Positions 1 through 6,769 of a stretch of 53,992 nt of DNA are shown piece after piece. The stretch comes from Xanthobacteraceae bacterium. Its GTDB lineage: Bacteria > Pseudomonadota > Alphaproteobacteria > Rhizobiales > Xanthobacteraceae. The DNA is taken from positions 1-53,992 of the forward strand of contig JALHLQ010000027.1 of assembly GCA_022844485.1 (NCBI GenBank), in the 5' to 3' direction. The position numbers and the translations under genes were made by a program. A model generated the notes under the pieces. The model ran no database searches, had not been told where the DNA came from, and worked only from the letters and a program-made list of their open reading frames with translations. The stretch's first letter is position 1; each line of letters begins with the position of its first letter.

Positions 1-268
1 AGGGGAGGGATGAAGTTCAATTTGCACATGCGTCTTCCTTCTCGCGTGGCGATGCCGCCGAGTTTCTTGCATCCCTCCCCGCGCGCGGGGGAGGGTGGTC
101 CGAACGAGCGCAGCGACGTGAGGACCGGGTGGGGGCTCTGCGCACGACCCCACCCCACTCGCCTTCGTTGCGCTTCGCTTCACTCGGCGAGCGACCCTCC
201 CCTTTCAGGGGAGGGATGAAGTTCAATTTGCACATGCGTCATCCTTCTCGCGTGGCGATGCCGCCGAG
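1..268. repeat. Direct repeat pair (about 60 bp) flanking a palindromic intergenic element
   Basis: Bases 1-62 and 207-268 are nearly identical; both begin AGGGGAGGGATGAAG and differ at only a few positions over about 60 bp, with an offset of 206 bp. Between them lie GC-rich inverted stretches (CCCTCCCC...GGGGGAGGG) of the kind scattered between genes in rhizobial genomes. The small open frames here carry no recognisable protein features and I do not call genes. The arrangement could be two copies of one mobile repeat or a tandem duplication truncated at the left window edge. Confidence 0.75.
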
Positions 269-730
269 GTTTTGTGAAACCCCTCGTCGTGAACGAGGGG
301 GGTGGCGCGCCGGGAGGCGCAAATTTTCAGTTTCGCGTCTGCCGGTTCGCGTCGGCGCGGACCGGATCAAGACGCGGCGCCCGAAGCGTCGGGCGCACGC
401 CTCTCGACGCGCCACCGCGGCGTTGTTTCAGCCTCGAGACCGTGCTTCCTGGGACGAGGCGGATCGGCTCTTCGCCGCCCTGAGCACGGAAGCTTTCGGC
501 TTCCGCTCACCAGTCGCCAGTCCAGCCATTGAAGGCAGAACCCCGTAATGGGCCCGGACGGTTGACCCCGAGGCCACCCGAGTGCGGAGGTCACGTTGTC
601 CTCCGCCCGCAGGCGCCGCACCCCGCTCCATCTTCAAGACGTCTCCGGAAGACGCCCCTCGGTTGAGCGAGGCACGCGGATGGAAGCAAAGTGGGAGGGC
701 TGCGCGCAAGAGATAGGCAAAAATTTTTTC
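269..730. other. Gene-free region with several hairpins
   Basis: I see no credible coding frame over these 460 bases. A perfect 7-bp hairpin (CCCCTCG...CGAGGGG) lies at 281-301. Further on are short hairpins such as CCTCG-GTTGAG-CGAGG near 657-672. The stretch 530-690 looks like a structured intergenic element rather than coding sequence, but I cannot match it to a named RNA family. The overlapping frames on both strands are low-complexity, arginine-rich translations typical of non-coding GC-rich DNA. Confidence 0.4.
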
Positions 731-1167
731 AGTAGGGTGGGCGAAGCGCCGAAGGCGCGCGCCCATGCAAGGAAAGAAAAAACGTGGGCTTCGCGCAGCG
801 AAGCCCACCCTACGGGGCTGTGCACAAGAGAAAGGCATAAATTTTTTTAGTAGGGTGGGCGAAGCGCCGAAGGCGCGCGCCCATGGAAGCAGAAGACGTG
901 GGCTTCGCGCGGCGAAGCCCACCCTACGGCGCTGTGCGCAAGAGAAAGGCATAAATTTTTTTAGTAGAGTGGGCGAAGCGCCGAAGGCGCGCGCCCACGC
1001 AAGGAAAGAAAAAACGTGGGCTTCGCGCAGCGAAGCCCACCCTACGGCGCTGTGCGCAAGAGAAAGGCATAAATTTTTTTAGTAGGGTGGGCGAAGCGCC
1101 GAAGGCGCGCGCCCATGCAAGGAAAGAAAAAACGTGGGCTTCGCGCAGCGAAGCCCACCCTACGGGG
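731..1167. repeat. Four tandem copies of a palindromic repeat, period 114-118 bp
   Basis: Units begin with AGTAGGGTGGGCG or AGTAGAGTGGGCG at 731, 849, 963 and 1081. Each unit carries an inverted pair, GTAGGGTGGGCGAAGC and GCGAAGCCCACCCTAC, about 82 bp end to end (732-813 in the first), enclosing a smaller GGCGCGCGCCC hairpin. Units are joined by a linker that includes AAGAGAAAGGCATAAA and a T-run. The second unit has a diverged middle (GGAAGCAGAAGACG instead of GCAAGGAAAGAAAAAACG). The structure is like REP/BIME clusters or a small MITE that multiplied in tandem; no transposase is nearby. Confidence 0.85.
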
Positions 1168-1326
1168 CATTTGAAATGCGTCGAATGCGTTCCCCGCCCG
1201 AGCGAGGGCGAAAGCCAGAGCAAGAGCCGGGGGCGAGAAGAGCGGGGAAACGCGTGCGCAGCGCTCGCGCAACCCGGCGGCATCGCGCATGATCCGCGCG
1301 ATTCGAAATTTGATTCGTGTGGAAAA

Positions 1327-1614
1327 ATGGCCTCTCCGCGCCAAGGCGATCTTTTCGCGAACGAGCAAGTGGACGAGTCCAGAGAGGATTTCGAAACGCC
1401 GGAATATCACGCCGACCCGGACAGAGTTCGCGAAGAACTGAACAGGATTCTGGCCGAGGCACGGGCGGCAGAAACGTTGCCATGGGACGCCAAGCGCGCC
1501 GCGCTCTATCGCACCATCTTTCCGCAGATGACCAACTGGCTGCCGGAAGCAGAGGGGGCGCAACCTATGAGTGGGTTAAAAAGTCGGGTTGTGATGGTCC
1601 TTTGTATGAAGTGA
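1327..1614 (+). pseudogene. Conserved hypothetical protein, 3' truncated
   Basis: From the ATG at 1327 the frame reads as a real acidic N-terminal protein segment (MASPRQGDLFANEQ, then DRVREELNRILAEAR and YRTIFPQMTNWLPE). This resembles a small conserved hypothetical protein of Rhizobiales as I remember it, with no known function. After PEAEGAQ the sequence changes character: it becomes less GC-rich and the frame ends soon at 1612-1614 with an unrelated tail. The normal C-terminus therefore seems lost by a deletion or recombination whose junction is near 1560, where a different gene's remnant begins in another frame. Confidence 0.55.
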
Positions 1615-1781
1615 CCGCTGAGCAAGTGCAGAAATCCCGAGCGACTAAGCCGCCCGGCTATTACGCTGGATTGCAGGAAGTGCTTGGCGTTTATCTAGCG
1701 ATTGCTCTCGTGATTGCAGCAATTCCCTATGCTCTCTTTTGGACACTCGGATGGATCGTCGCCGGGTTCGCGCGAGATTGA
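1565..1781 (+). pseudogene. 3' remnant of a gene with a C-terminal membrane segment
   Basis: In the frame ending at 1781 the translation becomes protein-like from about TYEWVKKSGCDGPLYEV and ends with a hydrophobic segment (VYLAIALVIAAIPYALFW) followed by a short tail. There is no start codon or ribosome site of its own; the frame upstream is the antisense-like shadow of the truncated gene at 1327. The lower GC than its neighbours suggests imported DNA. I read it as the end of a membrane-anchored protein fused by deletion to the preceding gene remnant. The parent family is not recognised. Confidence 0.4.
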
Positions 1782-1905
1782 GACATTTCTGTTTTTCCAA
1801 AGGGCAGCAGATCTATTTGTTGTGTTTCGCGAGCGCCAATCCATCGCCTAGGGTGAGAAAGCTTGCGACCGAATTCGCCAAATGGGCGACGAAAGTGTGA
1901 AACGC

Positions 1906-2046
1906 ATGGCCGCCAGCGACATCGAGTGGACCGACGCCACCTGGAATCCCGTCGCCGGGTGCGCGCTGGTCTCGCCGGGCTGCACGACGACGGGACGGCT
2001 TTTCGAGGATCGAACCTGGGACGAGTATCCGGGTATGACCGGCTGA
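1906..2046 (+). pseudogene. DUF5131 (phage Gp37/Gp68-like) remnant with in-frame internal deletion
   Basis: The 46-codon frame starts [18 protein letters not shown] and continues CALVSPGCT, the characteristic N-terminus of the DUF5131/Gp37-Gp68 family, whose intact members are roughly 230-350 residues with cysteines around this position. Directly after it come [16 protein letters not shown] and a TGA, which look like that family's C-terminal end (usually GR-L-DGR-W-E-P). Some 200 or more codons between appear to be cleanly missing with the frame preserved. It is almost certainly non-functional. It lies among the other decayed remnants at the left of the window. Confidence 0.6.
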
Positions 2047-2089
2047 GGACTCACCGCCCGGGAATCACATCCTGACCCCCACCCCGACC

Positions 2090-2108
2090 CTCCCCCTTTC
2101 AGGGGGAG
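2090..2108. repeat. Palindromic hairpin over the stop codon of the downstream minus-strand gene
   Basis: CTCCCCC-TTTCA-GGGGGAG is a perfect 7-bp hairpin. The loop contains the TGA stop (complement of 2099-2101) of the haloacid dehalogenase-like gene. It is one of the CCCTCCCC/GGGGAGGG-type intergenic palindromes seen also at 1-268 and 7880-8075. There is no T-run, so it is more likely a repeat than an intrinsic terminator. Confidence 0.6.
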
Positions 2109-2800
2109 AGAGTAGAGGCTACCAGCTCCATGACCCCCGCCACATCCCGCAGCACGAAGTCCGGCTTCGGCACGCTTGGATCGAGCGCGACGCCGCGGCG
2201 GTTGATCCACGCCACAGTCAGGCCCAGCGGTTTGGCGCCCACCATGTCGGTGAACTGCGACTGCCCGCAATGCAGAATCTCCTCCCGCGCGCTGCCGGCA
2301 TTGGCGAGCAGGTAACGGAACAGCGCGCCGTCGACCTTGTAGCCCCGGGCGCGCTCCGCCGTGCACACGAGGTCGAACAGCTTCGGCAGCTTCGTCACGC
2401 CCAGGAGATCGTCATCGATGTTCGAGACCACGGCGAGGCGGTGGCCCCGCGCGAGCCCGTCGAGCGCAGGCATCACGTCGTCGAACAGCGAAAAGGAGGG
2501 AAAGCTTTCGAAATAGCGCTCGATCAGGCGCGCCTCGCCGCGCAGGCCGAACTGCGCAAAAGTCTCCTCGAGCGACAGCGCGCAGATGTCGCGATAACGC
2601 CGATAGGGCTCGACATAATGGGCGATGTTGCGCGCCTCCCAGAACTCCCAGAATTCCTTGACGTCGACATGCTCGCCCCCCGCGTCCTGCAGCATGCTCG
2701 CGAACGCCGCATAGGAGCCCGCGCGCACGTCGATCAGCGTGCCGAACACGTCGAAGGAGATGAGTTTCGGAGTGAGTTTCGGGTTGGCGGTCGATGTCAT
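2099..2800 (-). CDS. Haloacid dehalogenase-like hydrolase (type II 2-haloacid dehalogenase family)
   Basis: This 233-residue protein belongs to the HAD superfamily. The motif I segment [10 protein letters not shown] supplies the nucleophilic Asp17; motif II is in [10 protein letters not shown]; the conserved lysine is in RGYKVDG; and the acidic end motif region lies around [14 protein letters not shown]. The DxFGT signature and length match the (S)-2-haloacid dehalogenase branch, which hydrolyses L-2-haloalkanoic acids, but family members often have other phosphatase-type substrates. The gene stands alone and diverges from the YcgN-like gene starting 72 bp away. Its last codons and stop fall inside a palindromic repeat. 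Confidence 0.85.
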   Translation of the reverse strand: MTSTANPKLTPKLISFDVFGTLIDVRAGSYAAFASMLQDAGGEHVDVKEFWEFWEARNIAHYVEPYRRYRDICALSLEETFAQFGLRGEARLIERYFESFPSFSLFDDVMPALDGLARGHRLAVVSNIDDDLLGVTKLPKLFDLVCTAERARGYKVDGALFRYLLANAGSAREEILHCGQSQFTDMVGAKPLGLTVAWINRRGVALDPSVPKPDFVLRDVAGVMELVASTLSP

Positions 2801-2872
2801 GGTCTTCGGTCAGTTCCGGCGAACGCGGTCCCGCCGCCTCGCGGACCGGGAAGAGACAGGTTATATACGCTC

Positions 2873-3400
2873 ATGCTCGACGACACGCCCTTTTGGAAAC
2901 GCAAGACCCTCCGCGAGATGACCGACGCGGAGTGGGAGAGCCTGTGCGACGGCTGCGGGCGCTGCTGCCTCGTCAAGCTCGAGGAGGATGTGAGCGGCAC
3001 GGCGACGGCGGACGCCGACGCAAAGATTTTCTACACCGACGTCGCCTGCAAGCTCCTCGACACCGACACCTGCCGCTGCCGCGATTACGAGAACCGCTTC
3101 GCGCAGGTGCAGGATTGCGTGCGCATCGACGCCGACGCGGTGGAAAACGTCGGCTGGCTGCCGCCGACCTGCGCCTATCGCCTCCTCGACGAGGGCAAGG
3201 ATCTGCCGTGGTGGCATCCGCTCGTCTCCGGCGATCCGATGACGGTCGTCTGGGCCGGCGTCTCCGTGCGCGGCCGCGCGACGCTCTCCGAGGAGGACGT
3301 GCCGGCGGACGAGCTCGAGGACCGAATCGTCTCCTGGCCCCTGCGCTGGCCGAAAAAGGCGAAAGCGCCGCCGCGCCGCGCCGCCTCCAAACCGGTGTAG
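2873..3400 (+). CDS. YcgN-like cysteine cluster protein (UPF0260 family)
   Basis: The 175-residue product starts at the ATG at 2873 ([16 protein letters not shown]). It carries the family signature: an N-terminal [13 protein letters not shown] cluster, then [17 protein letters not shown] and a late PPTCAYRLL cysteine, a pattern expected to bind a metal or Fe-S centre. The precise role of the family is unknown. It is cytoplasmic with no signal peptide. The C-terminal 15 residues are basic and low-complexity. The TAG stop abuts a palindromic repeat (3400-3449) whose first base is the last base of the stop codon. An AT-rich TTATATA lies just upstream and could be part of a promoter. Confidence 0.88.
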   Translation: MLDDTPFWKRKTLREMTDAEWESLCDGCGRCCLVKLEEDVSGTATADADAKIFYTDVACKLLDTDTCRCRDYENRFAQVQDCVRIDADAVENVGWLPPTCAYRLLDEGKDLPWWHPLVSGDPMTVVWAGVSVRGRATLSEEDVPADELEDRIVSWPLRWPKKAKAPPRRAASKPV

Positions 3401-3449
3401 CGCGTGATCCCGAAAAGTGGATTCCGGTTTTCGGACAAGATCACGCGCA
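3400..3449. repeat. Palindromic intergenic element, family A (GCGCGTGATC type), single copy
   Basis: The arms GCGCGTGATC and GATCACGCGC flank CCGAAAAGTGG...CCGGTTTTCGG, giving a nested palindrome of 50 bp. The same element occurs three more times in tandem at 45431-45596. In both places the preceding gene ends GTGTAG directly into the element, so the stop codon belongs to the repeat boundary. Confidence 0.85.
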
Positions 3450-3503
3450 AAAGCAAATTCCACGAGGTCAACGTGATCGAACCAGAAACCAGATCGGTGT
3501 AGC

Positions 3504-4580
3504 GTGGCGTTCTTCATTTTCGCCGACGACACCCGGCCCTATGACGGACGCGACCTCGAAACGCGGCCGCTCGGCGGAACGGAGTCTTCCGTCATCCGCT
3601 TGTCGCGCGCGCTCGCGCGCCGCGGGCACCAGGTCTGCGTCTATACGCCGTGCAAAGCGGCCGTGGAGCATGAGGGCGTGCGCTACGAGCCGCTGTCCGG
3701 CGCGCGGCCGCAGACCTGCGACGTCTACCTCGCCGTCCAGCATCCGCGCCTGTTCGGCCTCGTGCGCCGGCCGAAGCGCCTCGTCGTCTGGGTGACCTGG
3801 CCGTCGAACCAGCTCAAGCATTACAAGAAGCTGCCGCTCATGTGGTGGCACCGCCCGATCCCCGTGTTCATGAGCCTGCATCAGGCGCGGATGTATTCGC
3901 CGGCGCTGCCGCGGCGCAATCCGCACATCGTGATTCCGCTGGGTCTGCCCGACGATATCCGCGGCCTGCCGCCACTGCCGTCGCCGCCGAAGCCGGAAGT
4001 GATCTTCGCCTCCAATCCGGTGCGCAATCTCTGCGGCCTCATCCGCATCTGGGCGGAGCGCATTTTGCCAAAGCGGCCGGACGCGGTGATGAACGTGTAT
4101 GGCATTCATGCGATCGGCGCGGAGCGCGACCCCTGGCAGACCTGGCCGGAGACCATCCTGCCGCGCGACATCCCGGCCGAGGCGCGCGCCTCCATCCGCA
4201 TCCATCCGACGCAATCGCGCGCGGCGCTGATGGCGGCGGTGCGCCGCTCGCGCGCGATGCTCTATCTCGGGCACAAGGCGGAAGCCTTCTGCCTCTCGCT
4301 CGCCGAGGCGCAGGCCATGGGCGTTCCCTGCGTGATCGCGCCGGTCGCGGTTCTGCCGGAACGCGTGATCGACGGCGTCACGGGGTTCGTGCGCGCCGAC
4401 CCGCAGGAGTTCGCGGAGTCTGCGCTCTCGCTCCTGAACGACGACGCCTTGTGGCGAACGCAGCACGAGGCGGCGCTGAATCTGCAACAGGGCTTGAGCT
4501 GGGCCGAGGTCGCCGCACGCTTCGAGACCGCGCTCCTCTCCGACCGCATCGACACCAACCGGAGCTGGACGGCGGCGTAG
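3504..4580 (+). CDS. Glycosyltransferase, family 4 (GT-B fold)
   Basis: A 358-residue protein with GT-B architecture. The N-terminal half has the loop LGGTESSVIRLSRALARRGH typical of GT4 donors/acceptors, and the C-terminal half has the nucleotide-sugar binding region EAFCLSLAEAQAMGVPCV (E-x7-E motif) followed by TGFVRADPQEFA. No membrane segment or signal peptide is present, so it is probably cytosolic or peripheral, acting in exopolysaccharide, lipopolysaccharide or glycolipid assembly; the sugar is not predictable. The start is a GTG at 3504 with no strong ribosome site, so the exact N-terminus is uncertain. It is a lone gene, convergent with the DUF1236 gene. Confidence 0.85.
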   Translation: MAFFIFADDTRPYDGRDLETRPLGGTESSVIRLSRALARRGHQVCVYTPCKAAVEHEGVRYEPLSGARPQTCDVYLAVQHPRLFGLVRRPKRLVVWVTWPSNQLKHYKKLPLMWWHRPIPVFMSLHQARMYSPALPRRNPHIVIPLGLPDDIRGLPPLPSPPKPEVIFASNPVRNLCGLIRIWAERILPKRPDAVMNVYGIHAIGAERDPWQTWPETILPRDIPAEARASIRIHPTQSRAALMAAVRRSRAMLYLGHKAEAFCLSLAEAQAMGVPCVIAPVAVLPERVIDGVTGFVRADPQEFAESALSLLNDDALWRTQHEAALNLQQGLSWAEVAARFETALLSDRIDTNRSWTAA

Positions 4581-4592
4581 GGCAGGCCGACG

Positions 4593-4624
4593 AAAAACGC
4601 GGCCCGGCTGGGCCGGACCGCGTT
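4593..4624 (-). terminator. Intrinsic terminator of the DUF1236 gene
   Basis: Read on the minus strand, AACGCGG and CCGCGTT arms extend through GGCC-type pairs around a short loop with one mismatch, and are followed by a TTTTT run. It sits 31 bp after the DUF1236 stop and between convergent genes, so it may also slow plus-strand readthrough from the glycosyltransferase. Confidence 0.7.
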
Positions 4625-4655
4625 CGTTGCCGTGAAAAGCCAGGGTCGGGGACGG

Positions 4656-4997
4656 TTACTCGATGACCTGAATCACGCGGCGGCTGGACGGCTCGACCAG
4701 CACGATGCGGTCGCCGACATAGACGTAGCGATAGCGGCTGAGCTCCGGACCCCAATCATTGGGCACCGCCACCAGCTCGACATCCGCCGGAAGCGTCACG
4801 CCAACCGCAACGCGCTCCTTCACGGTCGCCGGGCGCACCTTCTTCTCGACGACGTATTCCTTGATCTTCGTGCGCTGTTCCGGCGCGATGGTGATCGTCG
4901 CGGGTCCCGTCCCGGTGGTCACGGTCGTGGACTGCGCGAAGGCCGGGGCCGCCAAGGCGATGGCGGCGACGCCGGCAAGAATGGTTCGTTTCATCAT
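4656..4997 (-). CDS. DUF1236-containing secreted protein
   Basis: The 113-residue product begins MMKRTILAGVAAIALAAPAFA, a clear Sec signal peptide cleaved after AFA. The mature part has one DUF1236-like unit: an alpha segment ITIAPEQRTKIKEYVV, then VTLPADVELVAVPNDWGPELSRYRYV and a terminal SSRRVIQVIE strand. DUF1236 proteins are small periplasmic proteins common in Rhizobiales; their function is unknown. A GGAG seven bases before the first ATG supports this start, while the longer frame extending upstream to about 5915 is a chance extension. The gene has its own terminator at 4593-4624. Confidence 0.85.
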   Translation of the reverse strand: MMKRTILAGVAAIALAAPAFAQSTTVTTGTGPATITIAPEQRTKIKEYVVEKKVRPATVKERVAVGVTLPADVELVAVPNDWGPELSRYRYVYVGDRIVLVEPSSRRVIQVIE

Positions 4998-5122
4998 GTT
5001 ATGTCTCCATACGGCGTCAGAGCCGCTGGTCCACAACGTTTGTACAAGGAGGCCGTTCCGGTTGCGGGGGTGGAACTCTTCCGAGTCTGGGCGGTTTCCT
5101 GCCCATCCGGAGGGAACTCTCC

Positions 5123-5308
5123 ATGCCCCAAGACAAAACAAACGACCGGCAAGACAACGGCGACGACAGGCGGCAAGACAACACCGAGATGATCCGCGCA
5201 TGGATGAATGCACCGGTCGAGCGGCCCTTCTCGAGCGTGCAGGCCCGCGAGCGGGCGGCCCGGCTGATCGCGACGACCATACGCGGCCCCCGCGGATACT
5301 ACGAGTAG
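5123..5308 (+). CDS. Small hypothetical hydrophilic protein
   Basis: A 61-residue frame starting MPQDKTNDRQDN and ending RGPRGYYE. GGAGGGAACTCTCC precedes the ATG at normal distance, which is the main reason to call it. The N-terminal third is very rich in Asp, Gln, Arg and Asn; the rest is a probable amphipathic helix (SVQARERAARLIATTI). No domain is recognised. It is divergent from the DUF1236 gene, and the region between holds both promoters. It could be a small stress-related protein, but nothing in the sequence proves a role. Confidence 0.5.
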   Translation: MPQDKTNDRQDNGDDRRQDNTEMIRAWMNAPVERPFSSVQARERAARLIATTIRGPRGYYE

Positions 5309-5382
5309 GGTGATTGATGCGCGCTGTGGCGCGCGCTTCTGCTACGCCCAGGGCCGCCTTGAGGCGGAGCACGGAGGGTCCG

Positions 5383-5453
5383 TGCCCGATCGGGTGTCGC
5401 CGGTCCATCGCTGCAATGGTGGAACGCCGTCGGGACAGGCGATGGAGCCTTGG
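5383..5453. repeat. Dispersed element E, copy 1
   Basis: A 24-nt block (5383-5406, beginning TGCCCGATCGGGTG) and a second block (5416-5453, ATGGTGGAA...GGCGATGGAGCCTTGG) recur at 6245-6268 and 6294-6330. The blocks can pair with each other through TCGCC and GGCGA. Copy 1 ends about 20 bp before the HigA-like stop codon. I cannot assign it to a known riboswitch or RNA family. Confidence 0.65.
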
Positions 5454-5473
5454 TGCGCCGTCTGGCCGATGGT

Positions 5474-5785
5474 TCAAGCCACCTCCAATGTCGGAATGGC
5501 CTTGATCTTCTCTCCAAGTTCCTTCTGGGCGCGCTGAAGGTCGTACCGCTTCTGCAGATTGAGCCAGAGATCGGGACCGTTTCCGCACAGCTTTCCGAGC
5601 CGCAATGCCATGATCGGCGTTACCGGCTGCCTTTCCTCGAGAATGTCGTAGAGCGTCTGCCGCGACACGCCGAGCAGTTTGGCTATCTCCGTCTTCGGCC
5701 GACGGAGTGCCGGCAAAATCTCCTCGCGCAGAAGTTCGCCAGGATGCATGAGCGGCAAGCCGCGTTTCGGGAGCTTCTTGGTCAT
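5474..5785 (-). CDS. higA: HigA-like antitoxin, XRE-family helix-turn-helix
   Basis: The 103-residue protein starts MTKKLPKRGLPLMHPGELL and contains the HigA signature HPGELLREEILPALRRPKTE, then a helix-turn-helix (IAKLLGVSRQTLYDILEE) and the conserved end GPDLWLNLQKRYDL. HigA neutralises the HigB ribonuclease and represses the operon by binding its promoter. It follows the toxin gene by 11 bp, the usual toxin-first order of higBA. The last residues are lysine-rich and end EVA, close to dispersed element E. Confidence 0.9.
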   Translation of the reverse strand: MTKKLPKRGLPLMHPGELLREEILPALRRPKTEIAKLLGVSRQTLYDILEERQPVTPIMALRLGKLCGNGPDLWLNLQKRYDLQRAQKELGEKIKAIPTLEVA

Positions 5786-5796
5786 CGAACCTGTCC

Positions 5797-6075
5797 TCAG
5801 TGATAGTCTTCCAGATCGACGTCGATGGCGTCGCCTTCCCTCCAGCCGAACGTGATCCGCCAGTTTCCACTGGCGTTGACCGCATAGCGGCCTCTGTCGC
5901 GTCCGGCGAGGGCATGAAAGCGAAAGCCCGGCAAATTCATGTCCTCCGGCCGCGATGCGTCATCGAGCGCGCGTAAGATGTTCGCGATCCGTCTCGTGTT
6001 CTGCACGCTGAGCCGACGCCCATCTGCCGTGGCGAAGAAGCGTTCCAAGGCTTTGTCTTTGAACGATCGGATCAC
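5797..6075 (-). CDS. higB: HigB-like toxin, RelE superfamily
   Basis: The 92-residue protein (start MIRSFKDKALERFF, GTG codon) has the HigB/RelE fold pattern: N-terminal helices, RRIANILRALDDA, then the LAGRDRGRYAVNASGNWRITF strand block and DVDLEDYH terminus. RelE-type toxins cleave mRNA at the ribosome. The basic and aromatic residues usual for the active site (Arg in GRDRGRY, Arg in WRITF, terminal Tyr-His) are present, so it is probably active. The promoter lies immediately before the start codon (see 6082-6109), with almost no space for a leader. Confidence 0.88.
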   Translation of the reverse strand: MIRSFKDKALERFFATADGRRLSVQNTRRIANILRALDDASRPEDMNLPGFRFHALAGRDRGRYAVNASGNWRITFGWREGDAIDVDLEDYH

Positions 6076-6081
6076 GTCGCG

Positions 6082-6109
6082 ATGTAAGCCAATACCTTAC
6101 AATTGTCAA
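6082..6109 (-). promoter_or_regulatory. Candidate higBA promoter with overlapping palindromic operator
   Basis: On the minus strand TTGACA (6109-6104), a 16-bp spacer and TTACAT (6087-6082) form a -35/-10 pair. A dyad GTAAG...CTTAC (6084-6088 and 6096-6100) overlaps the -10, the right place for HigA autorepression. The -10 ends 6 bases before the GTG start, so transcription may begin at or next to the start codon (leaderless). Inference from sequence only. Confidence 0.55.
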
Positions 6110-6138
6110 GAGCCGCCTTACGATATGGGAGCTTCACC

Positions 6139-6215
6139 TGAGCGCGATCCGCAATCGGCGGACGGCCACGGCCCTCGTCATCGCCGCAATCTGCCTTGCC
6201 GCCGGGGCGCCTTGA
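6139..6215 (+). pseudogene. Fragment of a paralogous cytochrome 5' end (signal-peptide region)
   Basis: Bases 6129-6210 align with 6760-6838, the ribosome site and signal-peptide coding start of the multiheme cytochrome, with only scattered differences and one 3-base insertion. Read from a CTG in place of the ATG it gives LSAIRNRRTATALVIAAICL and then AAGAP and a TGA, against MNAIRNRTATVLVIAAIGL in the intact gene. Only about 25 codons remain; element E follows. It records a duplication of the cytochrome start, or insertion of other genes into a former tandem pair. Confidence 0.65.
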
Positions 6216-6244
6216 CGCGGGTCGCTGAGATCCGTGCCGATCCC

Positions 6245-6331
6245 TGCCCGATCGGGTGTCGCCGGTCCCAGGAATCTGCTATTCATGGCTGGTATGGTGG
6301 AAGCTGTCGCGACGGGCGATGGAGCCTTGGA
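6245..6331. repeat. Dispersed element E, copy 2
   Basis: This is the same two-block element as at 5383-5453, with a longer middle (extra bases containing AGGAATCTGCTATTCATGG). Its GGAGCCTTGG end lies directly on the start codon of the DUF433 gene at 6331 and supplies the GGAG ribosome-binding stretch. The two copies bracket the higBA operon and the cytochrome fragment. Confidence 0.65.
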
Positions 6332-6519
6332 TGCCGCACGAACGGATCGAGACAAATCCTGAAATCATGGGTGGCAAGCCCGTGATCCGGGGCACGCGCG
6401 TGCCGGTCGAAATCGTGCTGCGCAAGCTCGGAGCCGGCATGACGGCTGAAGCGATTGTCGGCGACCACCCGCGATTGACGCTCGAAGACATTCGTGCGGC
6501 GCAGGCCTTCGCGTTCTGA
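6331..6519 (+). CDS. DUF433 family protein (VapB-like antitoxin type)
   Basis: A 62-residue protein, MPHERIETNPEIMGGKPVIR then GTRVPVEIVLRKL and GDHPRLTLEDIRAAQAFAF. The GGKPVIRGTRVPV core is the hallmark of DUF433, a small winged-helix-like domain often paired with a DUF5615/PIN-type toxin. Typical members are about 75 residues, so the C-terminal helix is short here; the stop comes 2 bases before the 3' end of a tRNA gene on the other strand. No toxin partner follows, which makes it an orphan or remnant. Confidence 0.8.
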   Translation: MPHERIETNPEIMGGKPVIRGTRVPVEIVLRKLGAGMTAEAIVGDHPRLTLEDIRAAQAFAF

Positions 6520-6521
6520 AA

Positions 6522-6598
6522 TGGCGCGCTCGGAGAGATTCGAACTCCCGACCCCCAGATTCGAAGTCTGGTGCTCTATCCGGCTGAGCTACGAGCGC
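6522..6598 (-). tRNA. tRNA-Arg (anticodon TCG)
   Basis: Read on the minus strand the gene starts GCGCTCGTAGCTCAG and ends CGAGCGCG-CCA, with a 7-bp acceptor stem. The anticodon arm CCAGA-CTTCGAA-TCTGG gives anticodon TCG (reads CGA). The T-arm contains GTTCGAATC. CCA is encoded at 6522-6524. It lies 2 bp from the end of the convergent DUF433 gene, the sort of site where integrating elements often enter. Confidence 0.95.
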
Positions 6599-6769
6599 GT
6601 GCGGCCTGTATAGGCGCAGCCGCCCCGTATCGCCACTCGATTTTGGCCGCTCCGCGCCTGCCGGCGCGCGCAAAATCTTTCCCGTTTTGACTTGCGTCCT
6701 TGCTCGGACACAAAAGCGTCGCATGCTTCCCTCGCCCCCGCTGTGAGAGAACGCCACTGGAGGCTTCCT

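Noticed and set aside
129..1160. Arginine-rich small open frames in the left repeats
   Set aside because: They overlap in all frames, lie in palindromic repeats, and have no ribosome sites or protein-like composition.
5383..5453. Fluoride riboswitch suggested by GGCGATGGAGCC
   Set aside because: The downstream CTGATG...CTCC pairing partner of the fluoride aptamer is missing in both copies and no fluoride exporter follows.
4999..5915. Upstream extension of the DUF1236 frame to 419 residues
   Set aside because: The extension overlaps higA and a small gene antisense and in other frames, while a signal peptide with a ribosome site begins at 4997.
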